Assembly: GCA_000702685.1 (NCBI GenBank)
Contig: JNJD01000001.1
Coordinates: 1 to 64,000 of the forward strand
DNA: 64,000 nucleotides
Direction of reading: 5' to 3'
Source of the DNA: Lachnospiraceae bacterium AC2028
GTDB lineage: Bacteria > Bacillota > Clostridia > Lachnospirales > Lachnospiraceae
The notes under the pieces are model-generated. The model searched no databases, was not told the DNA's origin, and was given only the letters and a program-made list of their open reading frames with translations. The position numbers and the translations under genes were made by a program. This document shows, piece by piece, positions 25,054 to 34,772 of this stretch. Position 1 is the first letter of the stretch, and each line of letters opens with the position of its first letter.

Positions 25054-25095
25054 TTTCTCTGTTCCGGAAAAATTTAGCATATCCGGAAACGCAGG

Positions 25096-25929
25096 CTATT
25101 GCTTGCTTTTTGCTTTCTTTTTTCCGGCAGAATTAATTGACTGAGTGTCAAGCTTAGCTTCGGAACCGGAATTTATGCTTTCAATAGTAACCGTTTTATA
25201 GGGAATGGTTATGCCGTTTTCCCTGTATGTTTCAATGAGTCTCTTCCTAATAGAACCGCATGCCACAAAATTCTCGGCAACGGTCTTGGTCCATACGGTG
25301 GTCTTGACGACCGGGCCGTCGGGATCAAACCTGCAGATCAGCGGCTTGGTACAATCGAGAACATTTTCGGTAGCTCTTACAACTTCTTCCATAAGCTTAA
25401 GTGCCTTGTCGAGATCATCGGAATATCCGACAGTGATCTCAAGGAAGTTACCGATGCGGTCTTCATGGCTAACATTAAGGAGCATGCTCTCATTCATGAC
25501 CCCGTTGGGAACCATGCATGCCTGTCCGTCATATGTCATGACAACCGTATGGCGAAGAGTGATATCCGTAACAGTTCCTTCCGCCATGACGGATCCGCCG
25601 CTTATGATCTTGATCTTATCACCGAGATCAAAGGGTCTCGAAAATGAAATCGCTATTCCGGAAAGGATATTATTGAGGCTCTTCTGAGCGGCAAAACTCA
25701 GGATTGCAAGAACAAGACCTCCTCCGGTAAGAACTGCGGTAAGCACCTTGGTCAGATCAAAGTAAACCTGCAACGCCGCTATGAGAACTCCGATTATGAC
25801 AAGCACTCTGAGAAGGCTGCAGATAAAACGTACGTGCAGTTTTTTTCTTTTGCCGGATACCAGCTTCAGGATCATCCATAGCAATAATCCGACAAGAACA
25901 TATATTACGATCTTTACAATATCATTCAT
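25096..25929 (-). CDS. MscS-family mechanosensitive channel
   Basis: 277 residues. Three hydrophobic helices occupy the first 90 residues; the third has the Gly/Ala-rich pore-helix pattern LTAVLTGGGLVLAILSFAAQKSLNNILSG of MscS. The beta domain (PFDLGDKIKI...GTVTDITLRHTVVMTYDG) and alpha/beta C-terminal domain follow. It opens under membrane tension and releases solutes during osmotic downshock. A GTG at 25938 is the alternative start. The promoter at 25946-25974 is close, so the leader must be very short. An inverted repeat but no clear terminator separates it from uxuA, so read-through is possible. Confidence 0.9.
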   Translation of the reverse strand: MNDIVKIVIYVLVGLLLWMILKLVSGKRKKLHVRFICSLLRVLVIIGVLIAALQVYFDLTKVLTAVLTGGGLVLAILSFAAQKSLNNILSGIAISFSRPFDLGDKIKIISGGSVMAEGTVTDITLRHTVVMTYDGQACMVPNGVMNESMLLNVSHEDRIGNFLEITVGYSDDLDKALKLMEEVVRATENVLDCTKPLICRFDPDGPVVKTTVWTKTVAENFVACGSIRKRLIETYRENGITIPYKTVTIESINSGSEAKLDTQSINSAGKKKAKSKQ

Positions 25930-25945
25930 ATCATTCACTTTCTAA

Positions 25946-25974
25946 AGTATAGCACACTAGTATACTAGTATCAA
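25946..25974 (-). promoter_or_regulatory. mscS promoter with a perfect palindrome in the spacer
   Basis: TTGATA (25969-25974), 17-base spacer and TATACT (25946-25951). The spacer contains the perfect 14-base palindrome ACTAGTATACTAGT (25956-25969), placed where a repressor would block polymerase. Confidence 0.7.
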
Positions 25975-26098
25975 TGTTTCCTATAATTTTCCGTGATTTA
26001 GCAATATTTATTATAAAAAAAGCACAAAATGAACAGCATTTTTTCACATATTAATACCCGTACCCCATTTGAGATACGGGTATTGAAGTTAACCTGTC

Positions 26099-26941
26099 TT
26101 ACTTGATTATATTGATCTCAAATCCTTTGCCTGCGGTATTGTCATCTTTTCCGGTTCCGAAAAGTGCCTGCTGAACAGCTTCCTTTTCTTCCTTAGTGGA
26201 ATAACCTGAGCCCTTCTGTTCGGCGCTTATCGCATCTTCGAGAACTTTATTTCTCTCAAGTTCCGCATCGGCATTTGCGATCCTGCCGGAAGTATCCGCC
26301 GCTTCTCTTACCGTTTCAGCTTCCTCATCCTTGCGGGAAGCCATTGCGGAATTATAATCGTAACTGGAGATCTTGCCGGTAAGATACATTCTCTCAAGTT
26401 CGGTATCCGAAATTCCGGAGAATGAAGTCTTATTATCAAGTGCCTTATCAGCTTCTTTATCTTCGGCTTCCTTGCGAAGAGTATCTTTTATCTCTTCTTT
26501 TCTCTTATCACTCTCAGCCTGAGAAGCTTTGATCATCTCTTCGATCCGCTCTTCTCTCCTGGCTTCGATCTTAGCTGCGGATTCTTCGGCCTGCTTAACG
26601 GCGTTTTCTTTTTCCTCGCGGACGGGAGCCTTGTCTGCATTGTCTTCCTTATCGGCTTTATCCGCCTTATCGGTCACATCAATGTCGATCGTTTCTTCTC
26701 CGGAAGGCATGTCCGCCTTGTTGAAGACAAATCCGTCGGAAAGTCTTTCGCTTGCCTCGGGCTTTACCTGTACGGTATCGCCATCCTCCGAAGTGTAGAT
26801 GACATTCTCAAGCGCAGGTGCTTCCTGCTTCGGTTTCTTATCAACCTCCGGCTTTTCAACAGGCGAAACCGGAGAATTTTTTACGGAGGAAACATTTTCT
26901 GTATTAACTGTGAAAGCTCTGGTTATAAGATTATCAGCCAT
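26099..26941 (-). CDS. Acidic, Lys/Glu-rich unknown protein linked to the flagellin-like gene
   Basis: 280 residues with no signal peptide and no membrane helix. The N-terminus is MADNLITRAFTVNTENVSS. The middle is low-complexity and highly charged, with DKADKADKEDNADKA-type repeats and long stretches that should form helix or coiled coil (about 95-250). It ends in GKGFEINIIK. I recognise no family. AGGAGG precedes the ATG, 24 bp after the stop of the flagellin-like gene, so the two are one operon; it may be a chaperone, cap or structural partner of that protein. That role is inference only. Confidence 0.65.
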   Translation of the reverse strand: MADNLITRAFTVNTENVSSVKNSPVSPVEKPEVDKKPKQEAPALENVIYTSEDGDTVQVKPEASERLSDGFVFNKADMPSGEETIDIDVTDKADKADKEDNADKAPVREEKENAVKQAEESAAKIEARREERIEEMIKASQAESDKRKEEIKDTLRKEAEDKEADKALDNKTSFSGISDTELERMYLTGKISSYDYNSAMASRKDEEAETVREAADTSGRIANADAELERNKVLEDAISAEQKGSGYSTKEEKEAVQQALFGTGKDDNTAGKGFEINIIK

Positions 26942-26964
26942 ATTCTATTCCTCCTTTTTATTCT

Positions 26965-27738
26965 TTATTGGAATATTCTGCGAACGCGGTCCTGCTCGTC
27001 TTCTTCTTTTCTCTTCTGCATCATTACATTAACGGTATCGAGAAGTCTCTGCTTATCAAGCTTGCTGACCGCTTTCTCCATATCGAGATCTTCAAGTCTC
27101 GAATCCGCTGCAGTGAGATTGTATGCGCCGGTCTTGTTAATGTTATATATATGCTCAAGTGAATTCATCTTGGCGCCGGAATCGCTTCTCATTTTGGAAA
27201 CCGCATCCATTGCCTTATCGATATCCTCGATATTGAAATCCTTGGTCACATCAAAATCCGCGATGCCGAGTGCTTCCAATGTAGCATTTGTTCCGCTTAT
27301 TGAAACACCGGTTCCGTTCGAATCGGTTGCGATGTTCATCTCATCTGCAGATCCGTCGAGAAGTTTCTTTTCATTATATGAAGTGATATTGGAAACTCCG
27401 GCGATGCTGTCCTTGAGCTGTGAGATCTCCTGCTGATATATCTTCTTATCTTCATCGGAAACCGTGAATGAATTGGAAGCTGCGAGAGCAAGTTCTCTGA
27501 TCCTCTGAAGATGCTCGGTTATATCTCCGAGTGCGGAATCCTGAATCTTAATAGCATCAGAACCGGATGATACATTATCGGCACCCTGATCCAGACCTCT
27601 CACCTGAGCATTCATCTTCTCGGAGATGGCAAGTTCTGCCGCACCGTCAGCCGATGACTGAAGAGATTTTCCGCTCGCAATTTTTCCGTACAGATAATTT
27701 GAACTGTAAGATGATGAAACACCGCTTATCGAACTCAT
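26965..27738 (-). CDS. Flagellin-like protein with degenerate ends
   Basis: 257 residues. The start at 27738 has GGGGGAG 5 bases upstream. The N-terminal D1 helix is clear (IASGKSLQSS-ADGAAELAISEKM, then QVRGLDQGADN), as is the C-terminal D1 helix (SLEHIYNIN...YNLTAADSRLEDLDMEKA). However, the N-terminal D0 segment is short and Ser-rich instead of the usual MRINHN-type start, and the C-terminal D0 segment is replaced by a charged tail (MQKRKEEDEQDRVRRIFQ). Without normal D0 helices it is unlikely to polymerise like ordinary flagellin. It may be a specialised filament, cap or secreted protein. No other flagellar genes are nearby. Confidence 0.83.
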   Translation of the reverse strand: MSSISGVSSSYSSNYLYGKIASGKSLQSSADGAAELAISEKMNAQVRGLDQGADNVSSGSDAIKIQDSALGDITEHLQRIRELALAASNSFTVSDEDKKIYQQEISQLKDSIAGVSNITSYNEKKLLDGSADEMNIATDSNGTGVSISGTNATLEALGIADFDVTKDFNIEDIDKAMDAVSKMRSDSGAKMNSLEHIYNINKTGAYNLTAADSRLEDLDMEKAVSKLDKQRLLDTVNVMMQKRKEEDEQDRVRRIFQ

Positions 27739-27786
27739 ATGCACTCCCCCTAACATACAATTCGCAACTGTGTAGAAAACTAACAA

Positions 27787-27812
27787 GCAATCGATATCTT
27801 TATCGTTTGCTT
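27787..27812. promoter_or_regulatory. Imperfect inverted repeat upstream of the flagellin-like gene
   Basis: Arms AAGCAATCGATA and TTATCGTTTGCTT pair with one mismatch around a short loop, about 50-75 bp before the start codon. It could be a regulator site; no convincing sigma-28 promoter was found. Confidence 0.35.
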
Positions 27813-27901
27813 ATTGATCGGATTATCCGTTACACCTTGATTATACTACTATGCAGGCAAAAACAACATATTTTTGTGATTTAATATATCATGCGTGCAA
27901 A

Positions 27902-27934
27902 ACAAAAAATCCCGGAAGCATTTGCTTCCGGGAT
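27902..27934 (-). terminator. Intrinsic terminator of the H1-like gene
   Basis: A perfect 12-bp stem (27909-27920 with 27923-27934) with a 2-base loop, followed by a T run on the minus strand. Confidence 0.9.
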
Positions 27935-27955
27935 CTTATTGATAATCTTGTTGGA

Positions 27956-28300
27956 TTATTTGGTTGCCTTCTTAGCGGGTGCCTTCTTAGCAACGGGCTT
28001 CTTAGCAACGGTAGCCTTCTTAGCAGGTGCCTTCTTTGCTACTGCCTTCTTAGCAACGGTAGCCTTCTTTGCAGGAGCTGCCTTCTTAGCGGTGGTAGCC
28101 TTCTTAGCAGGTGCCTTCTTTGCTACTGCCTTCTTAGCGGTGGTAGCTTTCTTAGCAACAGTCTTCTTAGCAGTGGTAGCCTTCTTTGCAGGAGCTGCCT
28201 TCTTAGCGGTGGTAGCCTTCTTTGCAGGAGCTGCCTTCTTTACAGTTGCCTTCTTTGCGGGTGCCTTCTTAGCATCTGCTTCTTTCTTTGCTGTAGCCAT
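27956..28300 (-). CDS. Histone H1-like, AKKA-repeat DNA-binding protein
   Basis: 114 residues made almost only of Lys, Ala, Thr, Val and Pro. From MATAKKEADAKKAP onward it consists of short units such as PAKKAT, TAKKA and VAKKA. The start at 28300 has a perfect GGAGG; an upstream in-frame ATG at 28342 has none. Such chains resemble the C-terminal tail of eukaryotic H1 and bacterial Hc1/HctB-type proteins: unfolded, very basic and bound to DNA without sequence preference. It probably compacts the nucleoid. The coding DNA is a run of imperfect tandem repeats, so copy number may vary between strains. A strong terminator follows. Confidence 0.85.
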   Translation of the reverse strand: MATAKKEADAKKAPAKKATVKKAAPAKKATTAKKAAPAKKATTAKKTVAKKATTAKKAVAKKAPAKKATTAKKAAPAKKATVAKKAVAKKAPAKKATVAKKPVAKKAPAKKATK

Positions 28301-28463
28301 TTTTTCCTCCTCCGATTTTGGAATTAAATTTTTAATAAACAACTACTAAACAAAATATACTACAAAGAATGCAGAAATACAAAGGTTTTTTGCAATTTTT
28401 TAAAAAAAATTTTCAGAATCGGAATTTTTGTTGTGTCTTTTTCATCAGAGCACATCGGGCTTG

Positions 28464-28485
28464 CAGGGAAAATGACACGTGTGTC
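28464..28485. terminator. Hairpin downstream of citrate synthase
   Basis: AAAATGACAC-GT-GTGTCATTTT is a perfect inverted repeat 20 bp after the citrate synthase stop codon. It has weak T tracts, so it may be a moderate terminator. Confidence 0.45.
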
Positions 28486-28504
28486 ATTTTCTTTTACAAA
28501 ATCA

Positions 28505-29863
28505 TCACCTGTCTGAAATAGGCTTGTACTCTGTGTTTTCCTGTATTCCGATATATGCCGGACGTATTATCTTATCAACGTTTATAAGTTCTTCCAAACG
28601 ATGTGCACTCCATCCGACGATCCTCGCGATTGCAAACATAGGTGTATATAATTCGAGCGGAAGTTCGAGCATGCTGTAAACAAATCCGGAATAAAAATCT
28701 ACATTCGCACTTACACCTTTATAAATTTTTCTCTCTTCTCCAATAACTTCGGGTGCAAGTTTTTCGATAAGAGAATACAGTTCATACTCAGGCATTCTAT
28801 GTTTTGATTCCGCAAGTTTCTCTACGAACTGTTTGAAGATCAGAGCTCTGGGATCCGATACGGAATAGATCGCATGACCGAATCCGTATATAAGTCCCGA
28901 CTTATCAAACACTTCCTTGTGAAGTATCTTCTTGAGATATTCTTTTACTTCTTCCTCATCCTTATGATCGTGAACATTCTTCCAGATATCCTGGAACATT
29001 CGGACAACCTTTATATTGGCACCGCCGTGCTTGGGTCCCTTAAGCGAACCGAGTGCTGCAGCCATTACGGAATATGTATCCGTTCCGGATGATGATATTA
29101 CGTGTGTCGTAAATGTGGAGTTATTTCCTCCGCCGTGATCCATATGAAGTACAAGCGCGATATCGAGAACCTGTGCTTCAAGTTCGGTATATTTCATATC
29201 GGGCCGGAGCATGCGGAGAATATTTTCCGCAGTCGATAATTTCGGATCGGGACGATGAATGTAGAGACTCTTGTCCTTGTAGTAGTGATTGTATGCGTGA
29301 TATCCGTATACGGAAAGCATCGGGAATACTGCGATCAGCATAAGGCACTGACGCATTACATTATCAAGCGAAGTATCATCCGAATTCTTATCATATGCAT
29401 ACAGAGTAAGAACACTTCTCGCAAGCGTGTTCATCATATCCTTGCTCGGTGCTTTCATGATGACGTCACGAACGAAATTCTTGGGAAGCGATCTCGAGTC
29501 GGCGAGGACTTCCATAAATCCTTCAAGCTCTTCCTTCGTTGGAAGCTTTCCGTAAAGAATAAGATAAGCGGTCTCTTCAAAACCGAAACGCCCTTCGGAA
29601 TTGAATCCCTTTGTAAGCTCCCTGATATCGATACCGCGGAAATACAAACGTCCCGCACAGGGTACGCTTTCACCGTTTACATCTTCCTTGGCGATGATCG
29701 TGGAGATCCTGGTAAGGCCGGCTCTTACACCGTTTCCGTTGACATCACGAAGTCCTTTTTTAACATCATATTTTGTATAAAGCTCCGGAGCGATTCCGGT
29801 ATTCTTCTTACACTTTTCCGTGAGAGCAATGATCTCGGGGGTGGGTTCCATCTTAAAACTCAT
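28505..29863 (-). CDS. gltA: Citrate synthase
   Basis: 452 residues of the citrate synthase family. Catalytic His segments are present: LHMDHGGGNNSTFTTHVISSSGTDTY and GFGHAIYSVSDPR (about 260-350), with GPKHGGAN between. It condenses acetyl-CoA and oxaloacetate, in anaerobes often as the first step of the oxidative branch to glutamate. A full AAGGAGG site lies 6 bases before the ATG. Isocitrate dehydrogenase and aconitase genes are not in view, so the gene stands alone. A 2-methylcitrate synthase function cannot be excluded from the sequence, but no propionate genes are nearby. The 204-bp gap downstream contains a palindrome at 28464-28485. Confidence 0.92.
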   Translation of the reverse strand: MSFKMEPTPEIIALTEKCKKNTGIAPELYTKYDVKKGLRDVNGNGVRAGLTRISTIIAKEDVNGESVPCAGRLYFRGIDIRELTKGFNSEGRFGFEETAYLILYGKLPTKEELEGFMEVLADSRSLPKNFVRDVIMKAPSKDMMNTLARSVLTLYAYDKNSDDTSLDNVMRQCLMLIAVFPMLSVYGYHAYNHYYKDKSLYIHRPDPKLSTAENILRMLRPDMKYTELEAQVLDIALVLHMDHGGGNNSTFTTHVISSSGTDTYSVMAAALGSLKGPKHGGANIKVVRMFQDIWKNVHDHKDEEEVKEYLKKILHKEVFDKSGLIYGFGHAIYSVSDPRALIFKQFVEKLAESKHRMPEYELYSLIEKLAPEVIGEERKIYKGVSANVDFYSGFVYSMLELPLELYTPMFAIARIVGWSAHRLEELINVDKIIRPAYIGIQENTEYKPISDR

Positions 29864-30016
29864 AACTACCTCCTTATGTTCTTCTTAACAAGCGCTCCGA
29901 TTAGTTAAATCCGCGTAGATTTATTCTATCAAAAATCATTGAAATAAGCACTCTTTTATAATATAAAAAAGTGTTTACAGATTCTGTTTTAAAAAGATTT
30001 CCTAAGACTATTGCAA

Positions 30017-30049
30017 CAAAAAAGGCATGTCATTAATGACATGCCTTTT
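30017..30049 (-). terminator. Intrinsic terminator of the first chemoreceptor gene
   Basis: A 15-bp-arm palindrome (30020-30034 with 30035-30049) followed by TTTTTT on the minus strand, 17 bp after the stop codon. Confidence 0.9.
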
Positions 30050-30065
30050 AATATTTTGATCCTGA

Positions 30066-32072
30066 TCAGATCTTGAAATAAGAGATCGTATCGTTGAGCT
30101 TGTTCGCAAGATCCTGGAGATCCGCTGCAGACTGGGAAATAAGAGTGAACGTAGCGTTGAGCTCTTCCATCGAAGCATTGGTCTCCTGAGTGGATGCGGC
30201 ATTTTCTTCGGAGATAGCGGAGAGATCTTCGATAATGGAATCAAGTTCCTGTCTTGCCTTATTGAGTTCGGCAACCTTATCCTCGATATTATCCGCACTG
30301 TGGGATACGTTCTTAACATTCTCGAGCATCTCGCCCATGTTGTCCTTGGTATTGCCGAGCTTTACGGACTGTTCGTTGAAGCTGCTCTTAAGTTCTGAAA
30401 GTGCATTAACGGAAGAAGCAACATCGGACAGAAGTCTGTCAACGATCGACTTGATCTTCGTAGCACTGTCTGCGGACTGGTTAGCAAGGATACCGATCTC
30501 GCCTGCAACAACGGCAAATCCCTTACCCATCTCTCCGGCTCTTGCAGCTTCGATCGAAGCATTAAGTGAAAGCAGGTTGGTCTGGCTTGCGATCTCCTGG
30601 ATCGTAGCGGTGAACTTGCTGATCTCATTAGCGGAATCATTGGTTGCTTTGATGACGGCATCGATCTCGTTAACGGACTTGGTAACATGATCGGACTGTT
30701 TGATGAGCTCGTTCATTGCATCCATAGCGGTATCGCAGGATGTCTGCATTGCCTTGGAATATTCATTGAGTGAACCGACTTCGGCATTGACGGTATCGAT
30801 GCTGTTTCCGATGCTGGTGGTATTATCGGCTGCATTCTGAACATACTCAGCCTGAGATACGGAGCCTCTGCTTATATCGTCGACAGCCTGACTGACCTGT
30901 CCGGATACTTCGGTAGCCTGCTGGGCATTGGATGCAAGTTCATTACCCGACTCCTTGACATTTTCAGCCATCGCCTTGGTATCACCGATGATGCCCGAAA
31001 GTTTATCGGTAACGGAATTAACATGATTGACCATCGCACCGAATTCATCGGACCTGTTAGTGAACTTGGTAATCTCGGAAAATTTACCTTCCGCAAGGTC
31101 TCCAACGGCATTATTGACTTCCTGAACGGGTCTGGTAAAGGAAAGAGCCATGTAAACGGAAATGATTCCGGCTATGACTATGAGTACAAGTGCTATAAGA
31201 ACACAGATCATTGCGGATCTTCTTGCTACACCGACCGCAGCATCCATGGTCTTGACGGTAACTACGGACCATCCTTCAGCAAAGTAATCGCATTCGGTGG
31301 AGCCCTGTCCGAGTCTTACATAACCGAGTAGGCTGTCCTCTCCGTCTATTTCATCTTCATATACACCCTCTTCGGATGCATTCGTCATGAACTGTGATCC
31401 GGTATAATTCTGAGTCTCGTCATCCGCCTGGATCTCAAATCTTGAATGAGCCGCAAGAGCACCGCTCCTGTCGACGATATATGCATGATCGGATTCCTCG
31501 GCAAGGAAATCATGAAGAGCATTAAGATCGTAATTTCTCTGAACGGTTCCTATTATGGATCCGTCTTTTCCGCGGACGGGAACGATGATGGTGATGATCC
31601 TGGTTCCGGTGGATTTACTTACAATGACATCGGAAACATAATTATTTCCCGCAATGGCCTGCCGGAAATATTCACGCTCGGCAACATTAACGCAATTACC
31701 GACTGTTCTGAAGAGCTGCTGGCCTGTGGTATCGGCGATTGCGATCGTATTGCCGTCTCCGAATGTTTCATCAACATAATAGATGTATGATTCGATCTCG
31801 GCAGCCTTGGAAGTATCTTCGCCGCTCAGGTATTCGACAACCGTGGGTGAAATAGCCACCGCTTCGATCGCTTTCATATTCTGATTGATCTTCGATGAAA
31901 ACATATCCTCGACATACCATGCTTCCCATGAAAGCATTTCTTCGGCATCGTCGAGTGCCTTACTCGTTGAAGATTCATAACTGATGATCGTGGTTATCAG
32001 AACAGGGATAACCGCAACAAGAAGCATAACAGAAATAAGCTTTGTTTTGACAGAACTGCTCAACTTAGACAT
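30066..32072 (-). CDS. Methyl-accepting chemotaxis protein with Cache-type sensor
   Basis: 668 residues. The ATG at 32072 is chosen because GGAGGAAT lies upstream and the protein then begins [17 protein letters not shown], running straight into the first membrane helix. A periplasmic-side double-Cache sensor (about 40-290) is followed by a second helix, a HAMP linker ([23 protein letters not shown]) and a cytosolic signalling domain. The hairpin tip contains [31 protein letters not shown], the conserved contact site for CheA and CheW. Its ligand is unknown. It stands alone with its own terminator; the second receptor gene lies 146 bp upstream. Confidence 0.92.
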   Translation of the reverse strand: MSKLSSSVKTKLISVMLLVAVIPVLITTIISYESSTSKALDDAEEMLSWEAWYVEDMFSSKINQNMKAIEAVAISPTVVEYLSGEDTSKAAEIESYIYYVDETFGDGNTIAIADTTGQQLFRTVGNCVNVAEREYFRQAIAGNNYVSDVIVSKSTGTRIITIIVPVRGKDGSIIGTVQRNYDLNALHDFLAEESDHAYIVDRSGALAAHSRFEIQADDETQNYTGSQFMTNASEEGVYEDEIDGEDSLLGYVRLGQGSTECDYFAEGWSVVTVKTMDAAVGVARRSAMICVLIALVLIVIAGIISVYMALSFTRPVQEVNNAVGDLAEGKFSEITKFTNRSDEFGAMVNHVNSVTDKLSGIIGDTKAMAENVKESGNELASNAQQATEVSGQVSQAVDDISRGSVSQAEYVQNAADNTTSIGNSIDTVNAEVGSLNEYSKAMQTSCDTAMDAMNELIKQSDHVTKSVNEIDAVIKATNDSANEISKFTATIQEIASQTNLLSLNASIEAARAGEMGKGFAVVAGEIGILANQSADSATKIKSIVDRLLSDVASSVNALSELKSSFNEQSVKLGNTKDNMGEMLENVKNVSHSADNIEDKVAELNKARQELDSIIEDLSAISEENAASTQETNASMEELNATFTLISQSAADLQDLANKLNDTISYFKI

Positions 32073-32218
32073 TATTCTATTCCTCCGCTCATAAGCGCAC
32101 GTCAAAAACCGTGCATACTTGTATAATACACTAGAGTTTTGGAAAAAGGAATAATTTAATAGACCGAGCCGCCAAAAAATCTGCGGCCCGGTCATAAAAA
32201 GGGTAGCTAAGCTTTAAT

Positions 32219-33898
32219 TTATTTGAAATATGATATGACTTCGACGAGTTTATCGGAGCTGTCCCTGGTATCATCGGAATTCTGTGCGATCTCGTTGATG
32301 GAACTTGCGATTCCGGTAACGGATGCGGAAACTTCCTGGTTGGAAGCAGCATTCTCTTCGGAAATAGCACTGAGCGACTGGACCGCATCGGTGATAACGT
32401 TCTGTACCTCTTCGAGTTCCTCCGCATCCTTGGTAACGATCTTGATATTATCAAGAGATGCATTGATCTCTTTTCCGAGGATCTCGAACTTGTTCTGTGT
32501 CTCGCCGACGAATTCCTGCTCCTGCTTTATGAGCGAAGCAACGTTTGCGGAAAGTTCAACGCTCGCTTCGGAATTCTTGACTATCTCATCGACAATGATC
32601 CTGATCTCATTAGCCGACTTGCTCGACTGATCCGAAAGACTTCCGATCTCGGTAGCGACAACCGCAAATCCTCTTCCGGCCTCTCCGGCTCTTGCAGCTT
32701 CAATTGAAGCATTGAGTGCGAGCAGGTTGGTCTGACTTGCAATGGAAGCGATCATATCGACGGCTTCCTTGATCTTCTGAACCGCATCATTGGTAGAGGA
32801 GATCTGTCTTGCTATATCATGAACGGCTTCAACGGTCTGAACGGACGATTCGGATACCTTGTCGATATACTCTCTTGCTTCGTTGTTCGCATTTGCGATA
32901 TTATCGGACGAAACCGCGAGTGCATCGGAGCTTTCGGTAAGCATTGCGATGAGTTCATTGAGATTTCCGATCTGCTTGCCGATCTCCTGGACATTATTGG
33001 CCATATCGGTAGCGCCTTCAGCAAGATCTTCCATTGCTGATGAGATCTGATTGGCATCTCTTGAGCTTTCACCCGACAGTTTATTGACTGCGTTAGCTCC
33101 GGTATTAAGATCGGAACTTATGAGCTTAACATGTCCGATGATCTCACTGAGCTTATCTCTCAATGCGTTGGATGCAAATATAAGTGACTTGGTCTCTGCG
33201 ATATTGGTAGTCGCATCATTTTCGACGCTCAGGTTACCGTCAGCGAGTTTTCCGAGAGTATCTGCACACTGACTGATGGGTTTTGCAACTTTATTGGCCA
33301 GATACAGGCAGATAACTACGAAAACAACAAGAAGAACCACTGCAATGCAGCTGCAGACAATTATCATCTTTCTGACGGCATTCTGAACTTCGCTGCAGGT
33401 CTTTCCGGCAAATGCCATACCTACAACATTGCCGTCACCGTCCTTGAGAGGAACATAATAAACGTAATAAGGAATACCGTTGATCTTAACATCATCGGAA
33501 TAATATTCATTCCCTTTATTGATAACCTCGGCAATGACTCCTTCGGATGCCTTGGTTCCCTCGATCCTCTTTCCGTCGTCACCGATTATGGATGTACAGA
33601 ATCTTGTATCTCCCTGAAAAACGGTAAGGTCGACATCGGCATATTGAAGATGATCCATATAATCGGGATCGTAAGATATCCAACCGTCCTCAAGATATTC
33701 GGGATGAGAAAGATCGTATGCGTAATACTCCTTAAGATCGATAGCGGCAACCTTGAGTGTATTCTTAGTCTGTGTTTCAAGATTGTCCTTCATGTAGAAA
33801 ATACTGAAAAGAGTGAGCAGAAGCAGTGAAACTACAAGCGGTATCATGGATATCGCTATAAGAAACTTGTGCATGGATAATCCGGACTTTTTATTCAT
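32219..33898 (-). CDS. Methyl-accepting chemotaxis protein with single-Cache-like sensor
   Basis: 559 residues. Membrane helices near residues 10-30 and 185-210 enclose a sensor of about 150 residues, which resembles a single Cache domain (the [20 protein letters not shown] and [17 protein letters not shown] segments). A HAMP domain and a signalling domain follow, with [30 protein letters not shown] at the tip. AAGGAGG precedes the ATG. Compared with the neighbouring receptor the sensor is about half as long and shows little similarity, so the two probably detect different ligands. No chemotaxis kinase genes are in view. Confidence 0.92.
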   Translation of the reverse strand: MNKKSGLSMHKFLIAISMIPLVVSLLLLTLFSIFYMKDNLETQTKNTLKVAAIDLKEYYAYDLSHPEYLEDGWISYDPDYMDHLQYADVDLTVFQGDTRFCTSIIGDDGKRIEGTKASEGVIAEVINKGNEYYSDDVKINGIPYYVYYVPLKDGDGNVVGMAFAGKTCSEVQNAVRKMIIVCSCIAVVLLVVFVVICLYLANKVAKPISQCADTLGKLADGNLSVENDATTNIAETKSLIFASNALRDKLSEIIGHVKLISSDLNTGANAVNKLSGESSRDANQISSAMEDLAEGATDMANNVQEIGKQIGNLNELIAMLTESSDALAVSSDNIANANNEAREYIDKVSESSVQTVEAVHDIARQISSTNDAVQKIKEAVDMIASIASQTNLLALNASIEAARAGEAGRGFAVVATEIGSLSDQSSKSANEIRIIVDEIVKNSEASVELSANVASLIKQEQEFVGETQNKFEILGKEINASLDNIKIVTKDAEELEEVQNVITDAVQSLSAISEENAASNQEVSASVTGIASSINEIAQNSDDTRDSSDKLVEVISYFK

Positions 33899-33965
33899 TC
33901 TCGGGACCCCTCCTTAAGAAATAATAATATTTTCATTGTCCATCTTAATATATTACATATTCTAT

Positions 33966-33991
33966 TTATCGGTATAATATCACATTTTCAT
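33966..33991 (-). promoter_or_regulatory. Possible sigma-28 or sigmaA promoter of the second chemoreceptor gene
   Basis: ACCGATAA (33966-33973), close to the sigma-28 -10 element GCCGATAA, sits about 70 bp before the start codon. Its -35 is poor. An overlapping GTGTCA, 17-base spacer and TATTAT would fit sigmaA instead. Confidence 0.4.
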
Positions 33992-34013
33992 AACAATGAC
34001 ACAAAAAAATACA

Positions 34014-34051
34014 CCAAAAAAGAGAGCGGGCCTTTGAAAGCCTGCTCTCTT
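34014..34051 (-). terminator. Intrinsic terminator of the rubrerythrin gene
   Basis: A 12-bp stem with one mismatch (34020-34031 with 34040-34051), followed by TTTTTTGG on the minus strand. Confidence 0.85.
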
Positions 34052-34072
34052 CCGTATTCATATCTTATAACA

Positions 34073-34762
34073 TCAGAAATTGTCTTCGTGTACTTCGAAG
34101 AAGCTCTGGGGATGCTTACATACGGGGCATACTTCGGGAGCCTCGGTTCCGACTACGATATGTCCGCAATTACGGCATTCCCAAACGGTAACACCGGACT
34201 TTTTGAACACTTCCATAGCCTTGACGTTCTCAAGAAGCTTTCTGTATCTTTCCTCGTGCATTTTCTCGATGGCAGCAACACCTCTGAACTGCTCGGCAAG
34301 CTCATGGAAACCTTCCTCATCGGCTTCCTTGGCCATACGTACATACATATCGGTCCACTCATGATTCTCACCGGAAGCTGCGGCAAGAAGATTCTCTTCG
34401 GTTGTTCCGAGCTCGCCGAGTGCCTTGAACCAGAGCTTGGCATGCTCTTTCTCATTCTCTGCGGTCTTAAGGAAAAGTGCGGCTATCTGCTCATAGCCGT
34501 TCTTTTTGGCAACGGATGCAAAATAGGTATATTTATTTCTTGCCTGGGATTCGCCCGCAAACGCATCGCGAAGGTTCTTCTCAGTCTTTGTTCCTGCATA
34601 AGGATTCTTTGAAATCTGAGTCTTTTCAAATTTTGAAGCGGGGGCATGACACTTTGGGCACTCAAAATCGGCGGGGAGCTCTTCTCCTTCATAGATATAA
34701 CCGCATACCGTGCAGCGCCATACTGTCTTTCCGCCTACTGTTTCTTTAACCATATCACTCAT
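34073..34762 (-). CDS. Rubrerythrin with rubredoxin domains at both ends
   Basis: 229 residues in three domains. Residues 10-50 are a rubredoxin-like iron site (CTVCG and CPKCH). Residues 58-190 are the ferritin-like di-iron domain ([12 protein letters not shown], then ENEKEHAK, and IEKMHEERY in the last helix). Residues 192-225 are a second rubredoxin site (CRNCGH and CPVCKH). Classic rubrerythrin has only the C-terminal site and the reverse type only the N-terminal one. It reduces hydrogen peroxide in anaerobes with electrons from NAD(P)H through its rubredoxin centres. AAGGAGG precedes the ATG. A palindrome and an extended -10 lie upstream. Confidence 0.93.
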   Translation of the reverse strand: MSDMVKETVGGKTVWRCTVCGYIYEGEELPADFECPKCHAPASKFEKTQISKNPYAGTKTEKNLRDAFAGESQARNKYTYFASVAKKNGYEQIAALFLKTAENEKEHAKLWFKALGELGTTEENLLAAASGENHEWTDMYVRMAKEADEEGFHELAEQFRGVAAIEKMHEERYRKLLENVKAMEVFKKSGVTVWECRNCGHIVVGTEAPEVCPVCKHPQSFFEVHEDNF

Positions 34763-34772
34763 AATCTACCTC

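Noticed and set aside
27956-28300. Regular short repeats that could suggest a CRISPR array
   Set aside because: Units are coding, vary in length and lack spacers of even size; no cas genes are present.
27891-28349. Plus-strand open frame rich in FLAGAFFATAFLA units
   Set aside because: It is the complement of the AKKA-repeat gene; the minus-strand frame has the ribosome site and terminator.
29950-29974. AT-rich near-palindrome upstream of citrate synthase
   Set aside because: Mismatched and of low complexity; it could arise by chance in an AT-rich gap.
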